In this document: positions 42,271 to 53,485 of the stretch, in pieces
Layout of the letters: every line of letters begins with the position of its first letter
Position numbering within the stretch: position 1 is the stretch's first letter
Assembly (NCBI GenBank): GCA_946965045.2
Contig: OX337239.1
Span: 682,001 to 746,000, forward strand
Origin: Epithemia pelagica
Taxonomy: Eukaryota > Bacillariophyta > Bacillariophyceae > Surirellales > Surirellaceae
Direction of reading: 5' to 3'
DNA: 64,000 nucleotides
Notes under the pieces: generated by a model
Databases searched by the model: none
What the model was told of the DNA's origin: nothing
The model's input: only the letters and a program-made list of their open reading frames with translations
Translations under genes and position numbers: made by a program

Positions 42271-43785
42271 ATGTTACTCGTAACTTTTGCCAATCTGATG
42301 CGTCATCATTATGCTGTCCAACGACAACAACACCACATGGTGGTGTCCCTGCTGACGGGTCGACGACTCATGATCTGCTGGTGGACCGTCCTTCTCCTCC
42401 TTGTCGTTGGGTGTGAGACGGTGCGAGCCCCTCCTCCCACTTCTGTGAGCATGGGTTCCAGCAGCGAGACGGCCACCACAACCACCACAACCATGCGGAC
42501 ACCGTGGTTCTACCATTCTCCAGTTTCCTTGCGACTACTGGGTCCTGTCGTACGGCACGAAGCCGTGACACCATCACCACCACAACATGACGACAACGAC
42601 AGCCGGTTGCTCTTTTGGTCGTCCTTTGACTTTTCCTTGGATGCCGCCTTGCAATCGGTGGGTCCCATTCATGACGTCTTGCAGCAGCAACAACAGCTCC
42701 AGGACAAGAACCAGGAAGGAGAAGGGGTTCCGCCCCACAATCAGAGTCTGTTTGGTTCACCAACGGACCGCACTCCCGAGGAAACCAATGCTTCCTTGTT
42801 CCGGGCCCACGAATCGGCCGTCCTGTCCCCGATTCCCCGTGGTGGAGCCAATCTCTTTGGTGGAGGATCCGCCCATCGTCCCTACACGTTTCGCTTGTAT
42901 CAAAAGGGCGATGGGAGTGACCAGGATCCCAATGGCATTCCCACGCGATACTTGGCCATGCACCAGGGCAATCGAGACCTGGCGAAACAATCCTTGGCGG
43001 CCACCTTGACCTGGCGTCAGGACAATGCCATTGACGAAATTTTGGCCCGTCCCCATGCCCAATTTGATCGAGCCAAAGCCGTGTGTCCGCACTACTTTTT
43101 GGGTCGCGACGACGCCCATAATGTCATTTTTTTGCAACGACCGGCCCTCATGGATTTTGCCCGGGCCAAGACATTGGGATTGACTCATGATGACATGTTG
43201 CGCCATTACATTTATGTCAATGAATACTTGTGGCAAGTCTTGGAGGGAAACAAACCATTGGGAACCATGACGAGTATTTTGGATTTGACGGGCTTGCAAA
43301 TTTCCATTTTGCGACGTCGCGATTTGGTAGCCTTTTTGAAAACCTTTGTCCAAACCATGGATGCGCACTTTCCCCAACGCGCGCACAAGACGCTCCTTGT
43401 CAATGCGCCCCACTGGGTCAATGCCTTGTACAAACTCTGTGCGCCCCTCATGCGAGAATCCACCAAGGCCAAGATTGAAATTCATTCCGTGGGACGCAAA
43501 CAAGATGAGGCCCTCCGCAAATACTTGCCCCTCACGGTCCAACAACAATTGCCCGACAGTTTTTGGAGCAAGAACAAAAAGAACAAGAAGAAACATGGCG
43601 GCAAGGGAAAAGAACAAGAACAAGACGAGGCAATTGACAACAACAACAAGAGAACCAAGAAAGCCAAGGTAGCTCCTGAGTCGGCTGTCTTTACCTCCAA
43701 ACTCGAAGACGATCTTCGAGCGTTTGTGGTGGCACGACTCAAGGATGCCAACACCAAAATGTTGCCCGTTCCCCCCACCAAATGA
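42271..43785 (+). CDS. CRAL-TRIO (Sec14-like) protein, copy 1
   Basis: 504 residues from ATG 42271; ATGs at 42298 and 42337 are alternatives and lead even more directly into the hydrophobic segment (RLMICWWTVLLLLVVGCETV), a signal peptide or anchor. A disordered linker follows. The folded part starts near 220 (RLYQKGDGS..NGIPTRYLAMHQGNRDLAKQSL), with the N-lobe and the CRAL-TRIO lipid-binding pocket (HYFLGRDDAHNVIFLQRPALMDF, YVNEYLWQVLE, TSILDLTGLQ, AHFPQRAHKTLLVNAPHWV, KAKIEIHS). The tail is lysine rich. The family carries phosphoinositides or other hydrophobic ligands between membranes; a copy with an N-terminal hydrophobic segment should act at or inside the secretory system. It is intronless, unlike its partner. 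Confidence 0.8.
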   Translation: MLLVTFANLMRHHYAVQRQQHHMVVSLLTGRRLMICWWTVLLLLVVGCETVRAPPPTSVSMGSSSETATTTTTTMRTPWFYHSPVSLRLLGPVVRHEAVTPSPPQHDDNDSRLLFWSSFDFSLDAALQSVGPIHDVLQQQQQLQDKNQEGEGVPPHNQSLFGSPTDRTPEETNASLFRAHESAVLSPIPRGGANLFGGGSAHRPYTFRLYQKGDGSDQDPNGIPTRYLAMHQGNRDLAKQSLAATLTWRQDNAIDEILARPHAQFDRAKAVCPHYFLGRDDAHNVIFLQRPALMDFARAKTLGLTHDDMLRHYIYVNEYLWQVLEGNKPLGTMTSILDLTGLQISILRRRDLVAFLKTFVQTMDAHFPQRAHKTLLVNAPHWVNALYKLCAPLMRESTKAKIEIHSVGRKQDEALRKYLPLTVQQQLPDSFWSKNKKNKKKHGGKGKEQEQDEAIDNNNKRTKKAKVAPESAVFTSKLEDDLRAFVVARLKDANTKMLPVPPTK

Positions 43786-44538
43786 TGATATGAGAATGCC
43801 AAACACAAACAGAACTCCAGTGAGAGTCAGTGTGGAATTTTTCGGGACCACGTTGGTACCAGAAGAGAGAACCCCCCACAACACAATGGCGACACAGTTC
43901 CAGGACATGGAATGTATGGACCGAAAAGCCTGGCAATAGACTGGTTCGCGTGTTACACGCAGGGATGCAGTTCCTGCAACTGGATCCATAATAATAATAA
44001 TAGAAAAGTAGAGAAACCACAGTATGGACCACAGCATTCTCTAGGAGTGTTTTATTTTTGTGGATGGAACCATGTGCTTGGTGCATGTCTCGTGTCGGTG
44101 TCATCCCAATCATACCATGCATGCACTGTCCAGATCCTCCACTGCACCAGAGGCGCCAACCAGCTGTGACGAGGTGTTGGGAGGAGAATGCCATTGGGTT
44201 TGCCAATCTCCGACTCCATTGCTCTCCATCCTCGTGGGCCTTTCTACAGGGGTGGAACTGATATTCCGGACTTGGGTTTTCTGGATTCTATACATAGTAT
44301 TATTCTTATTATTATGGTATTGGTGGATTGGACGTGGGGTCCTGGCACACGTTTGTGTCCGCGTTGGCGTCTTGGAGAGCATGGCAAAAGAGTCATGGAT
44401 GAATTGGAGGGTTCCTTCCAAACTCTTGGAAGGAATCAGGGTCCACATAACTGCGGTGCCCACTCTTCTTTGGACCATGTGCCATACCAGTCCCAATACA
44501 CTACCCTACCAACAAACCAAAGAAACAAGATGGTCGTT
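43786..44538. other. intergenic between convergent paralogues
   Basis: 750 bp with no supported gene. It forms the centre of the inverted CRAL-TRIO pair. Confidence 0.4.
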
Positions 44539-46222
44539 TCATTTTTGACTGGTAGTCGTCTTCGCCTTTTTGGTTTGTTTCTTGCCCTTGGGTTCCAAAG
44601 GAACCACTGGTAACATTTTGATTCCCGCCTTGTCCAAGTAGCTCATAGCCTGAATCAACAAAAGGAGGAGAACATGAGTGAATTGCCTTACAACAACAAC
44701 AACAAGCACAATGAAACAGCCCGGCCAGAGTACTACTTACATAATTTCGCAGTTCCACTTCCATTTTGCGACTCAACAAAAAGGATGCGACAGCCTCCCG
44801 TTCTTGTCGGACACTGTCGTCATCCTTTTTCCTCTTATTATTCTTGGAATCATCTTGGTCTTGGTCAGTATCGTCCTCGTCTTCTTCTTCGTCATTGTCG
44901 GCGGTGCTCCAAAAGCCCGCCGGAATACTTTCTCGCAATTCCGGTGTATCAAAATACTTGCGGAGCGCCTCATCTTGTTCGGGTCCATGCGATTGAATTT
45001 CAATCTTGGCAATGGTGGCTTCCCGCATGAGTGGCGCACAGAGTTTGAACAAGGCATTGACCCATTTGGGCGAATTGAGAATGAGCGTCTTGTGCGCGCG
45101 TTGGGGAAAGTGGGCATCCATGGTGGACACAAACATTTTGAGCATATTCACCATATCGCGGCGACCCAACATGGACAATTTCATGCCCGTCATATCCAAG
45201 ACACTGGTCATGGTGCCCAGGGGTTTGTCGCCCTCCAAGAGTTGCCACAAGTATTCATTGACATAAATGTAATGCGTCAACATGTCCTCGTGACTCAAGC
45301 CATTTTTCTTGCCCAAATCCAAATCCATCAAGGCGGGCCGAAGCATAAAGACCACGTCTCCCTGCGTGTCGCGTCCCAAAAAGTAATGCGGACCCACGGC
45401 TTTGGCAATGTCAAATTTGGGATTGGGACGGATCAAAATGTCGTCAATCTCGTTCTCTTGTCGCCATTGGAGGGTGGTCGCCAAAGACTGTTTCGCCAAG
45501 GCACGATTGCCATTGTGCATATCGAGAAACCGAGTGGGAATGCCATCCGGATCAGTGGCACTTCCATCGCCTTTTTGAAACAAGGAATACTTGCCCCGAG
45601 AGCCCGTAGTAGGGGCCCCGTCTTCGGTAGTACTACTCCCAAACAAGTTTCCAAACAGGGAAGAGGCGGCCGTGCCCTGCTGCTGCTGCTGCTGCTGTTT
45701 CTTGTGTTCGTCTTCGAGAAATCCCCAGAGTTTGGGAAGGGACGACAGGGCGGTGGTGACATTGTGCAGGAACGAGCCAATCCATTCATCGGCCGCCTCG
45801 AAAAATTCATCCAACGAAGGGGGAGACAAGGGTCGACAATGGGATTCATTGTGTGTCGTCCCAAAACAGGTGCCCGTATCGCCTTCGCGCAAAAAGGAAT
45901 CGACCGGTCCCAAATAATAGAGGGCGGCATCGACCGAGAAATCAAAGGTGGACCAAAACAAGAGACTTTGCTCTTCCAAACTACTTTGCAATTCTTCCGT
46001 CAAGTCGTTCCAAATGGAAGTAATGCTACTGCCAATACTTTCCTCGGGAGACGCCGCCGATACCTCGGGAGCTTGCACCGATTGGGGGACCATGGAAAGG
46101 CACAAGAGACACACCAGCAAGACAGTCTCCTTCCACCAACCGCCCGTTCTTCTTCTTCTTCGCCGTCTGGATGCAGCAGAAGAAACACATGGTGGAATGG
46201 TATTACTCTTGATCATCATCAT
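44539..46222 (-). CDS. CRAL-TRIO (Sec14-like) protein, copy 2, two exons
   Basis: Exons 46222-44741 and 44649-44539; intron 44740-44650 (91 nt, GTAAGT..TTCAG), phase 0; 530 residues. Without splicing the frame would run into a Cys-rich tail; with it the end (AMSYLDKAGIKMLPVVP) matches copy 1 (ARLKDANTKMLPVPP), which confirms the intron. The ATG at 46222 precedes an Arg-rich stretch and a hydrophobic segment (ETVLLVCLLCLSMVPQSVQA), a signal peptide or anchor. The CRAL-TRIO part matches copy 1 closely (HYFLGRDTQGDVVFMLRPALMD, YVNEYLWQLLEGDKPLGTMTS, AHFPQRAHKTLILNSPKWV). An acidic DEEEDEDDTDQDQDD stretch precedes the end. Lipid transfer or sensing in the secretory system is inferred from the family. 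Confidence 0.85.
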
Positions 46223-47911
46223 TCTTCTTCTTCTTTTCTTTTGTCTCGATTCGTACAATTGTGAGTCTACGTGGACGCTCTAAATCGTGCGGAATGGGGT
46301 GTGTCTACACACGGAGCTGATGGCTGAGGATGGAATGTCACTGTCAACCAAAAAATAATGCAACACGCTCCAATCAGAATTTGTCCGACTCGTTGGCTTC
46401 TCGCGCTTTCTTCTTCTCGTGGTGCTTGAAAGGAGAGAGATGAAGAGGAGCAATCAAGAGTGTTTCTCTGGAGTCTTTTTTCTTTGTGTATTCTCGTTTC
46501 AATGGTGTTTCTTGTATGGCGGGTGTGTGTGCACCAAAACCGCGAGGAGAAGAAGAATTGTTGGGGAGCGAAAATGAGAATGCGGTCCAACAGATGCGAC
46601 CCGTGATGCCCTCTGCAGATGTCAGCGCTCTTGACTCTTGACGCAACAACGCGTGTAAGGGATGGAGAGAGTGCCTCAACGTCTAGGCCAAATGGTACCA
46701 CTTTGAAACCAAGAGTAGCCGATACCGGGCGGTGTTGACACGCGGGTGACTCATTGGCCGTCGTGCTCCGCGTCATCGCTTGGACTCGCGGTACAGTCGC
46801 ATAGTAAAATGGGACTGTCCTACAAAGAGTAGATGGGTGAGTCAGTTTTCCTGACATTTCTGACGCACGAAGCAGAATCCCAACGAATCACAGACACAGA
46901 GAGGGCGAGCCACACAACACATGATGTGGGATTGTGATGGGTAATTCGGAAGTCAACTCCCCATGATAAGGTATTGGATGTGGTCCATCTCTTTGGCAGG
47001 TGATGTGATGGAAGAGTGTCAAAGGGTGGAGCAACGTGTTGCTCTTTGGAAGACAGACAGAGAGAGTTGCTTCAACCATCATCCAAACCCAATGTCTTGC
47101 GTGAAAGTGGATTGGGAGCAGTCTGGAAGGGACAATCACCGTTTGTTGCGTGGAAGTAGTGGATTGACAGTCACTTGTGTTTGTCAAGACCCCGTTCGTC
47201 ATTCGTTCTTCTTGCCTTGAAGTTTAGAGAGAAGGATGACACGAGACCATCCTCCTCCCCACATGTCGATATACTGTAAGCGAAGTGGAAGGATGATGAT
47301 GATGTGGATGGGGGCCAGCCTCCATGTTGGTCACCACTCATGGAAACCAACCGTGTGTATAACAAATACTGCGTCCATCCTACAGCGTTATGGGGAACTT
47401 CAACGCGCCGCCCAAAACACCAAACGATACATCAATCCACCCTGGAAGCAATCATCGAACTATACCATCACCAAGTGTCTGTGGTGTGTTTGTTTCGCAA
47501 ACCAAGGCATGGACACTAGGAATAGAGCTAGCGATAGTATAGATTACGAATGGAACCCTTTGGATCATTTCATACTAGTGTAGCTATTGTAGGTCGGCGT
47601 CAAACAAATTTCATGGGAACTGGAAGAAACAACGACTCTTGGCAGTGTTGTCTTGCACTTCGACAAACCAATGTCGCAGAACACAGTGGGCACTGCTCAC
47701 CAAAAAGTAGCTATAGTCGCAGTGTTCATCCGGCCAGTGTTTCAAGAATGAAAAAAAGAACACACCGACCTCCCAGTATCACAGCCGCGGCAAAAGTCCC
47801 CTCATGATGGCGGGGATCAAACAAAACCACTCGACGGGATGGCAGCAGCAGGTGTGGCCCGCAACACACTTGCGCCACCCGGTCCTAGTCTCCGGGCGTG
47901 GACTCCCCCTA
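46223..47911. other. 1.7-kb intergenic stretch
   Basis: Upstream of CRAL-TRIO copy 2 and downstream of the next minus-strand gene. A minus-strand frame at 46267-46857 is open but lacks domains and is probably 5' flank. No other feature seen. Confidence 0.4.
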
Positions 47912-48754
47912 TCAAGAGTCTTGCGGTGAGTCGTCCACTCGGTCCACGACAAACTCCAACAAGGCTTGCAACACAGTTCGCACGGCCGGATTGCGTGCCT
48001 CTTGAATTCGTTGCTTCATGGTGGTTTGAAAACACTTGTATCGTTCTGCCATTGTTGTGCACAGAGTGTAAATGGAATTGGGATCGTCATCCAAAAAAGT
48101 GGTGCTGGTGAAGGGAGCCAACAAGAAGGAGGCATGCAATTCCAAAATCGATTGCAACCGAGAGGATTCCAGTGTCGCACTGCTGCTGCTTTGGGCTTGG
48201 AGCAATTCCGACAGGACTTGTTGCATTTGGGTTTGACGAATGGAAATCCGTGGAGTACCTTGTTGCGAACTTTGGACGGCCCGTTGATAGAGATTGGCTG
48301 AAGAAGAAGCAGAAGAAGAAGAAGTCGGATTCCATGGGTTAAACCCTGGAAGTGGGCCCGCCCCGTTGCTTTCCCGGTCGTCGTCGTCCTCCGAATCCTT
48401 GGAGGGAGTACCATGCAACCGCATACTTTGGAGGTAGTTCGTGCATTTCTTGTTGTTGTTGTTCCAGGCTGGACTTGATGGCTGGAACAGGACCTGCGAG
48501 GACACGGGCCACGTAGATTCCCACTTGTCAGTCTCCGACAGTGTCGTGGCAGTCGAGACAAAGGCAAGTCGGTCCCTGGACGACCTTGGGAACGAATGGT
48601 CCCTGCAAGTATCGCGAATGCCAGCGTTGCGGTTGATCCATGGCGTCGCGACGACAACGACAACCGGTTGCCACCCGAGGAGCCAGAGGGGTGCGGCCAC
48701 GAGCCAGAAGTGGTACGGCCGTCGCGGAGCCGAAACAGAGGAGGACCGCAGCAT
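47912..48754 (-). CDS. hypothetical protein with N-terminal targeting sequence
   Basis: 280 residues from the ATG at 48754 (the frame is open for 23 codons more). Residues 15-38 are hydrophobic (FWLVAAPLWLLGWQPVVVVVA), like a signal peptide, followed by Arg/Ser/Thr-rich text, so a plastid bipartite presequence is possible, though no ASAF-type motif is clear. After a Ser-rich linker, residues 165-280 are helical (RISIRQTQMQQVLSELLQAQ, LQSILELHASFLLAPF, YTLCTTMAERYKCFQTTMKQRIQEARNPAVRTVLQALLEFV). I do not recognise the family. It probably sits in the plastid or secretory system. Confidence 0.6.
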   Translation of the reverse strand: MLRSSSVSAPRRPYHFWLVAAPLWLLGWQPVVVVVATPWINRNAGIRDTCRDHSFPRSSRDRLAFVSTATTLSETDKWESTWPVSSQVLFQPSSPAWNNNNKKCTNYLQSMRLHGTPSKDSEDDDDRESNGAGPLPGFNPWNPTSSSSASSSANLYQRAVQSSQQGTPRISIRQTQMQQVLSELLQAQSSSSATLESSRLQSILELHASFLLAPFTSTTFLDDDPNSIYTLCTTMAERYKCFQTTMKQRIQEARNPAVRTVLQALLEFVVDRVDDSPQDS

Positions 48755-49910
48755 CGTTTCGGGACAGTTCGTACAAAGACTAAAAATGGTCGAGACACGG
48801 TCAATCCATGAAACAAGCACCACTGCAGAGCTTGCGCAATCGTTTCAGTACCTCTTCCTCTTGTGTGTGTTGAAACAGCCTTTTTTGGATCGCCGTCTTC
48901 TTTCTAGATCTGAACTTGTTTGTAGATATATTAGGAGTTGCGGCTCGATCCCATCAACATTGTTGAGATCGACACACACACACGCACTTTGGATATCGGA
49001 CTCATCAGCGACTGGATGCCTGATGTCGCCTGCCGGGTCGGCACTTGTGTGTGCGCGTTGGGAACTTTCCTCGACCGTTTGGAGCAGATGGGAAGAACAA
49101 TGACATATGCGAACCACTTTCTGTGTCTCGTCCCATCACTACTCCACGTTATTGTAATGGAAATTCATGACCATACTTATTAAATATTTTAATAAGTGCG
49201 ATAGGTTGTCAGAAGGGCTATTGTATATAACTTCTATCAGACATGTCTGAATCGGTACGACAATGAGGCGCTGTGTCCGAGCAAAAGACAGACAGCAGGT
49301 GAGTCCACAAGAGAGACTACGGCCAATGTTAACGGATACGGATGCGGACATGGAGAGAGTACAGTTTGATCGATACAGGAGGCGCACTGACGCAGGAACT
49401 TCCGACCTTGGAGTGTCCTCCGGTTCAAGACTCAACGGGCCAGAGTTGCGGTTTTCCGTATTGATTTACGTACAGTTGGAATGGATAGTACTGTAAAAAT
49501 TCACGTTCGCATCGCGTGCTTCCGTTTCGGTTACCGTAGAGGCACGGTTCTGGTTGTGCGCCCTCACATCTTTTTCTCTCTCTCGCCCAAACAAAACAAA
49601 CCAACCAACCAATTGAGAACCACCACCGCGACGAGAATCCGAGAATCCCCTCACTCTCATCCGTAGTACGAGTAGTTGTTGACAAATCGCAAAAAGTGAA
49701 AAGATCACTGCAAGTTTGTCCTGGTCGAAGAACGTCGAAACATCCATAGTCTTCGTGTTTTGACCACGCTCCACTACTACGAGACACTTTCCTTCCGTCG
49801 CTGTCTGTGTAGTTGCATCTCCAAGGTTCCCGTCTCTCCCTCGCACTAGTCCTCCGACGAAGAGAGATCTCAAAAAAACTTACAAAGCAAATCCACGGTA
49901 GTTTCCAAGA
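48755..49910. promoter_or_regulatory. divergent intergenic region
   Basis: 1.15 kb between divergent genes. Both promoters are expected; no defined element or gene. Confidence 0.3.
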
Positions 49911-50828
49911 ATGAAGTACACCTTTCCTCATCATCGTCACCATGATGTTCTTTTGAAACCAAAGAAAAGCAATCCCCAGGAAACAAAGGATACTACTGGA
50001 GCATCCTCGTGCTCCAGTCCTTGGACAAGGACTCGTCCCTTGTCCAACAAAAAGACATTGCAACAACCACAAGCCCCAGAGCGTTGTACCGACTCGGGTC
50101 CCAAAGCGCCCGTGCCCACACCACAACCACAACAACGAAGGAGGCCCCTCCTCCTTCCGACCAAACGAGTGCGCTTTGGCAAGGCGTTTCTGTACGAGCA
50201 TCCCATTATCCCCGGGGACAATCCCGGTGGTTCGCACGGTGTTCCTCTCACCATTGCGTGGGAGTGCGTGGGCCACCAAGTGGTCGATGCCATTGCCTTG
50301 CAAGACGGCCGACAGGCCCAATCCGTATGGGACGGATCCGGTTCCTCCTCACGACCCATGGCCGAAGACCGATTGCACTTGTCGGCGGCCGCTCGCCAAG
50401 AATTGTTGCAGGGCTTGGGTTATACGCGCCAGGAATTGGTCCCATGGTGCAAAGCCGCCACTGTTGCCCGCGCCCAACGTCGCAAAACGGTGGAAACCTT
50501 GGGCTTGTTGCCCCTCCATCAAGCCCTGGAACGGACCCGCAAGGGTGTGGTGCATTTGTTGCTACCACCCAAACAACGTCAAGAACGACAACGACTCAAG
50601 CAATGGCGGTCCGTCGCCCATGGTCCTGCTTCTTCTTTGCGTACCACCAAGTCCTTGTCGGATTCCTGGTCGTCCAACAGCACCGATTCCACCTCGTCCA
50701 TCCTGACCGCCATGATCTTGGAGGACGACCATGAAGCGCCGGATGCGGTATCCTCCAGAACCAGCACCAACAACAACACCCTCGGTGGTGGTGGTCGAGC
50801 CAGACCCTTGGTTGTGGCTTCTTGTTAA
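49911..50828 (+). CDS. diatom-type protein with VRF..GDNP motif
   Basis: 305 residues from the ATG at 49911. After a basic disordered leader comes TKRVRFGKAFLYEHPII followed by PGDNPGGSHGVPLTIAWE near 85-125, a pattern (VxF..V..(R/Y)EH/Y..I.GDNP..S.G.PL...W) I associate with a family numerous in diatoms and of unknown function. A helical block follows (LHLSAAARQELLQGLGYTRQEL, RRKTVETLGLLPLHQALERTRKG). The tail is Ser/Thr rich. No targeting signal. Intronless. Confidence 0.7.
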   Translation: MKYTFPHHRHHDVLLKPKKSNPQETKDTTGASSCSSPWTRTRPLSNKKTLQQPQAPERCTDSGPKAPVPTPQPQQRRRPLLLPTKRVRFGKAFLYEHPIIPGDNPGGSHGVPLTIAWECVGHQVVDAIALQDGRQAQSVWDGSGSSSRPMAEDRLHLSAAARQELLQGLGYTRQELVPWCKAATVARAQRRKTVETLGLLPLHQALERTRKGVVHLLLPPKQRQERQRLKQWRSVAHGPASSLRTTKSLSDSWSSNSTDSTSSILTAMILEDDHEAPDAVSSRTSTNNNTLGGGGRARPLVVASC

Positions 50829-51690
50829 TTCGCCAAGGATGACCCACGTGTTTTCATTGGCAATTGACACAGGCCGAAGCAAGTAAGACTCTCCTGTTCT
50901 TCGTTCCATATCATCCAACACACACACACAGGTCACAAAGACGACGACAACAACATGTTTGTTGGATTTCCCTCCTCCTCCTTTTGCACAAACGATACAG
51001 TTTCCCCTGCGATATCGTGCGACGCGCAGTGGAACTCTGTCTTGCATAATAATAATAGCGCTATGTAGTATTCATATGGACAAAGCCAGGATGGGACCTT
51101 TCTACCTGCCTTGGCATGTAGTACGTAAAGAAGGCCGTTGTAGGAGGATTGTCCCCAGCACGGTTCGCTCCAATCGATTGATCGATCCCAGCGGCAGAGA
51201 GAGAGAGAGACTCCTTCATATCGATTGGTCTAGACGCGTTGCCTGACTCGCTCCTGTGTTTCGTCGGAGTCTATGAAAAATAAAAACATAATACTGTCGG
51301 ACCATGGTCCACCTCGAGTGTTCTCTTACTTACCTAGGCAACAACCATTCGTATTCCATAGTGGTTCTCTACTAGCTAGCTACCCAGTCCGAATGATCCA
51401 CATTTCACCACGTGTCTCCATCAACACGCCGGACCAACCTCGCTCGATGAAATCACGACTCAATCTGGGGGACTCCCCCAAACGTTTGGCCGGCGTCTCG
51501 GTGGGGAATTCGCATTCCTGCCGGAGACTGGATCATCATCAGGTTGGTGGTGTTGCCATCACAATCGCACAGCCCAAACCGAACAGGACAAGGCCGCCAC
51601 TCCATTCTCTATCATCTACTACCTACTTGTCCTAACCACAACAACAGGGTTCCAAGAGTACCGCCGCTTGTTCTTCTTCTTCTCGTGTGG

Positions 51691-51737
<47 letters not shown>

Positions 51738-52489
51738 TGGGTGGTGTCGATTTCGGTCCCCCACGGGAGAGATTTCACGTTGGGGGTCCCCCACAAGAAT
51801 TTGGCCTGGCGTGCGTGCACCACCTTCGTTCTACAATATAAGTATCCAGTCCCCCACGACAACCAGCACAAACACGTGAATTTTGTTTCTACAACGTGAG
51901 CGAGAGAACAACAACGAACCACACAACACGACAAGATCGTCTCTCGGTTCCATCGATTCGAGCCAGACAGCAATCCACACGATCCACCGAACGAACCGCG
52001 GCTCTCCAGCAAACTCGTGAGAGGCTCTAGTAGAGCTAGAATCGATTCTTGTGGTACATTGCGCGTCGAGCAGGACGATTGTCATTGGGAACCGACAACA
52101 ACAAGAAGAAGAAGACGCAAAACAGTACCATCCGGAGAACGAGGGAGGAATCGAATTGATTCGGTGATTCACGAATATTTTGCTCGACTCGTCGGCAGTA
52201 AGAAGGGTGGTTGGTTCTTTGTTGCTCCAAGAAACGAAGCACACAACGTGGCATTGCAGTATTGCGCGCAACACTGGCAAGCTTCTGGATCGTTTCTAGA
52301 GTGTGTGGAGGAATCGAACCGCACACTCCCTCTATAATAGAAGCTCACGGAACGAGCCTCTCTCCTCTTTGGATCGCAAACGCGACACTACCGGGGTTCG
52401 GCTCCTACACACACACACACACACACGTTGATCCTGACACATACACCTCGATCCACAGTCTTTGGGTTTCGCAAATCATCCTTCGATCC
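50829..52489. other. 1.7-kb intergenic stretch with microsatellites
   Basis: It carries a TC tract at 51695-51733 and an AC tract at about 52407-52427. The AC tract gives a false Thr-His run in the frame before the next gene. No gene supported. Confidence 0.5.
51695..51733. repeat. (TC)n microsatellite, 39 nt
   Basis: Uninterrupted TC dinucleotides, about 19 units. Confidence 0.95.
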
Positions 52490-53485
52490 ATGAGCATGAG
52501 TTGGTTTGGTTGGTGGTATTGGTGTGGTGGAACCCCGCGTCGAACGACGTGGCGCAAGGGCACGGCCGCCGCCTATTATGCCCGTCAACCGACGTGCACT
52601 TGTCGATCGTTGCCCGATGCTTATCGGTGCATTGGTCCCGCGGCACGACGCCAATGTCGTGTGCTGTTGCAAACGGTCCTCTTGTTGTGGGTCGTCTTGT
52701 TGATTGTGCTGTGGTTGGGCATGGAAGTGCAAGAATCGCGCGTTCAACAAACACCCGATACCTTGGAATTTTATACCACTCCCCATGTCTGTGGCTTGAC
52801 CACGACCACGACCAGCAGCCGCACGAGTGAAGAGGAGGATGCAATGGATGATTCTGTGCAGGCCGAGATTGCCGTGCATACCTTTGCGACAGTGGAGGAT
52901 GCGCAGTCGTCGACGGATACGATTGTGGCCCATTGTGGCGATTGTGGAGCCTGTAGCAATCCTCACGACATGGATATTTACGATGCTACGAAAACTTCGC
53001 TCTTGGCCACGACGGTGGAGTGTGGCAAACAAGCCTTGGTGTGGGGTCGCAAAACGGCCGGGTCGTGTCTCGACGAGACGGTGGGATTTACGGCCGACTG
53101 CAATACCTGTTGGATGGACAATATCATGTGTGACATTCGCAACTGTCTGTTTATTTGTTTGTGGCAAGGCTTGTTTCATCAAGTTGAAGATGGCAGTAGC
53201 GAATCGAGTGAGGCCTTGAATCGATGTACCTTGTGCGATGAAAAACGGTGTGGACCCAGTTTTATTTTGTGCGCCGGAGCCAATCGACGACGATCTGGCA
53301 TTGTCTCGGACATTGAACGCAATGCCCAACTCGAAGTGTGTGACACCGTCTCGGAACTGACCACGACGGGTCAACCCTGGTGGACCAATGAAACCCTCCA
53401 ACACATTTGGACGCGACAGCAACAAGAACAAGAACAACAACAAGACAAGAAAGACAAGGACGAGCGATCCTCCCGATTCTCCTAG
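52490..53485 (+). CDS. single-pass membrane protein with Cys-rich domain
   Basis: 331 residues from the ATG at 52490 (52496 is possible). The first 50 residues are Cys/Trp/Arg rich (WFGWWYWCGGTPRR, TCTCRSLPDAYRC). A membrane helix follows (VLLQTVLLLWVVLLIVLWLGMEV). The C-terminal domain, residues 140-290, has many cysteines (AHCGDCGACSNPHDMDIYDAT, SCLDETVGF, CNTCWMDNIMCD, CTLCDEKRCGPSFILCAG), fitting a disulfide-bonded lumenal or extracellular domain. The tail is Gln/Lys rich. The upstream open frame is microsatellite-containing 5' UTR. I know the CGxC..NP.D pattern only from uncharacterised algal proteins; function unknown. Confidence 0.7.
   Translation: MSMSWFGWWYWCGGTPRRTTWRKGTAAAYYARQPTCTCRSLPDAYRCIGPAARRQCRVLLQTVLLLWVVLLIVLWLGMEVQESRVQQTPDTLEFYTTPHVCGLTTTTTSSRTSEEEDAMDDSVQAEIAVHTFATVEDAQSSTDTIVAHCGDCGACSNPHDMDIYDATKTSLLATTVECGKQALVWGRKTAGSCLDETVGFTADCNTCWMDNIMCDIRNCLFICLWQGLFHQVEDGSSESSEALNRCTLCDEKRCGPSFILCAGANRRRSGIVSDIERNAQLEVCDTVSELTTTGQPWWTNETLQHIWTRQQQEQEQQQDKKDKDERSSRFS

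Noticed and set aside
46267-46857. 196-codon minus-strand frame upstream of CRAL-TRIO copy 2
   Set aside because: Likely promoter or 5' UTR of that gene; no conserved text or signal.
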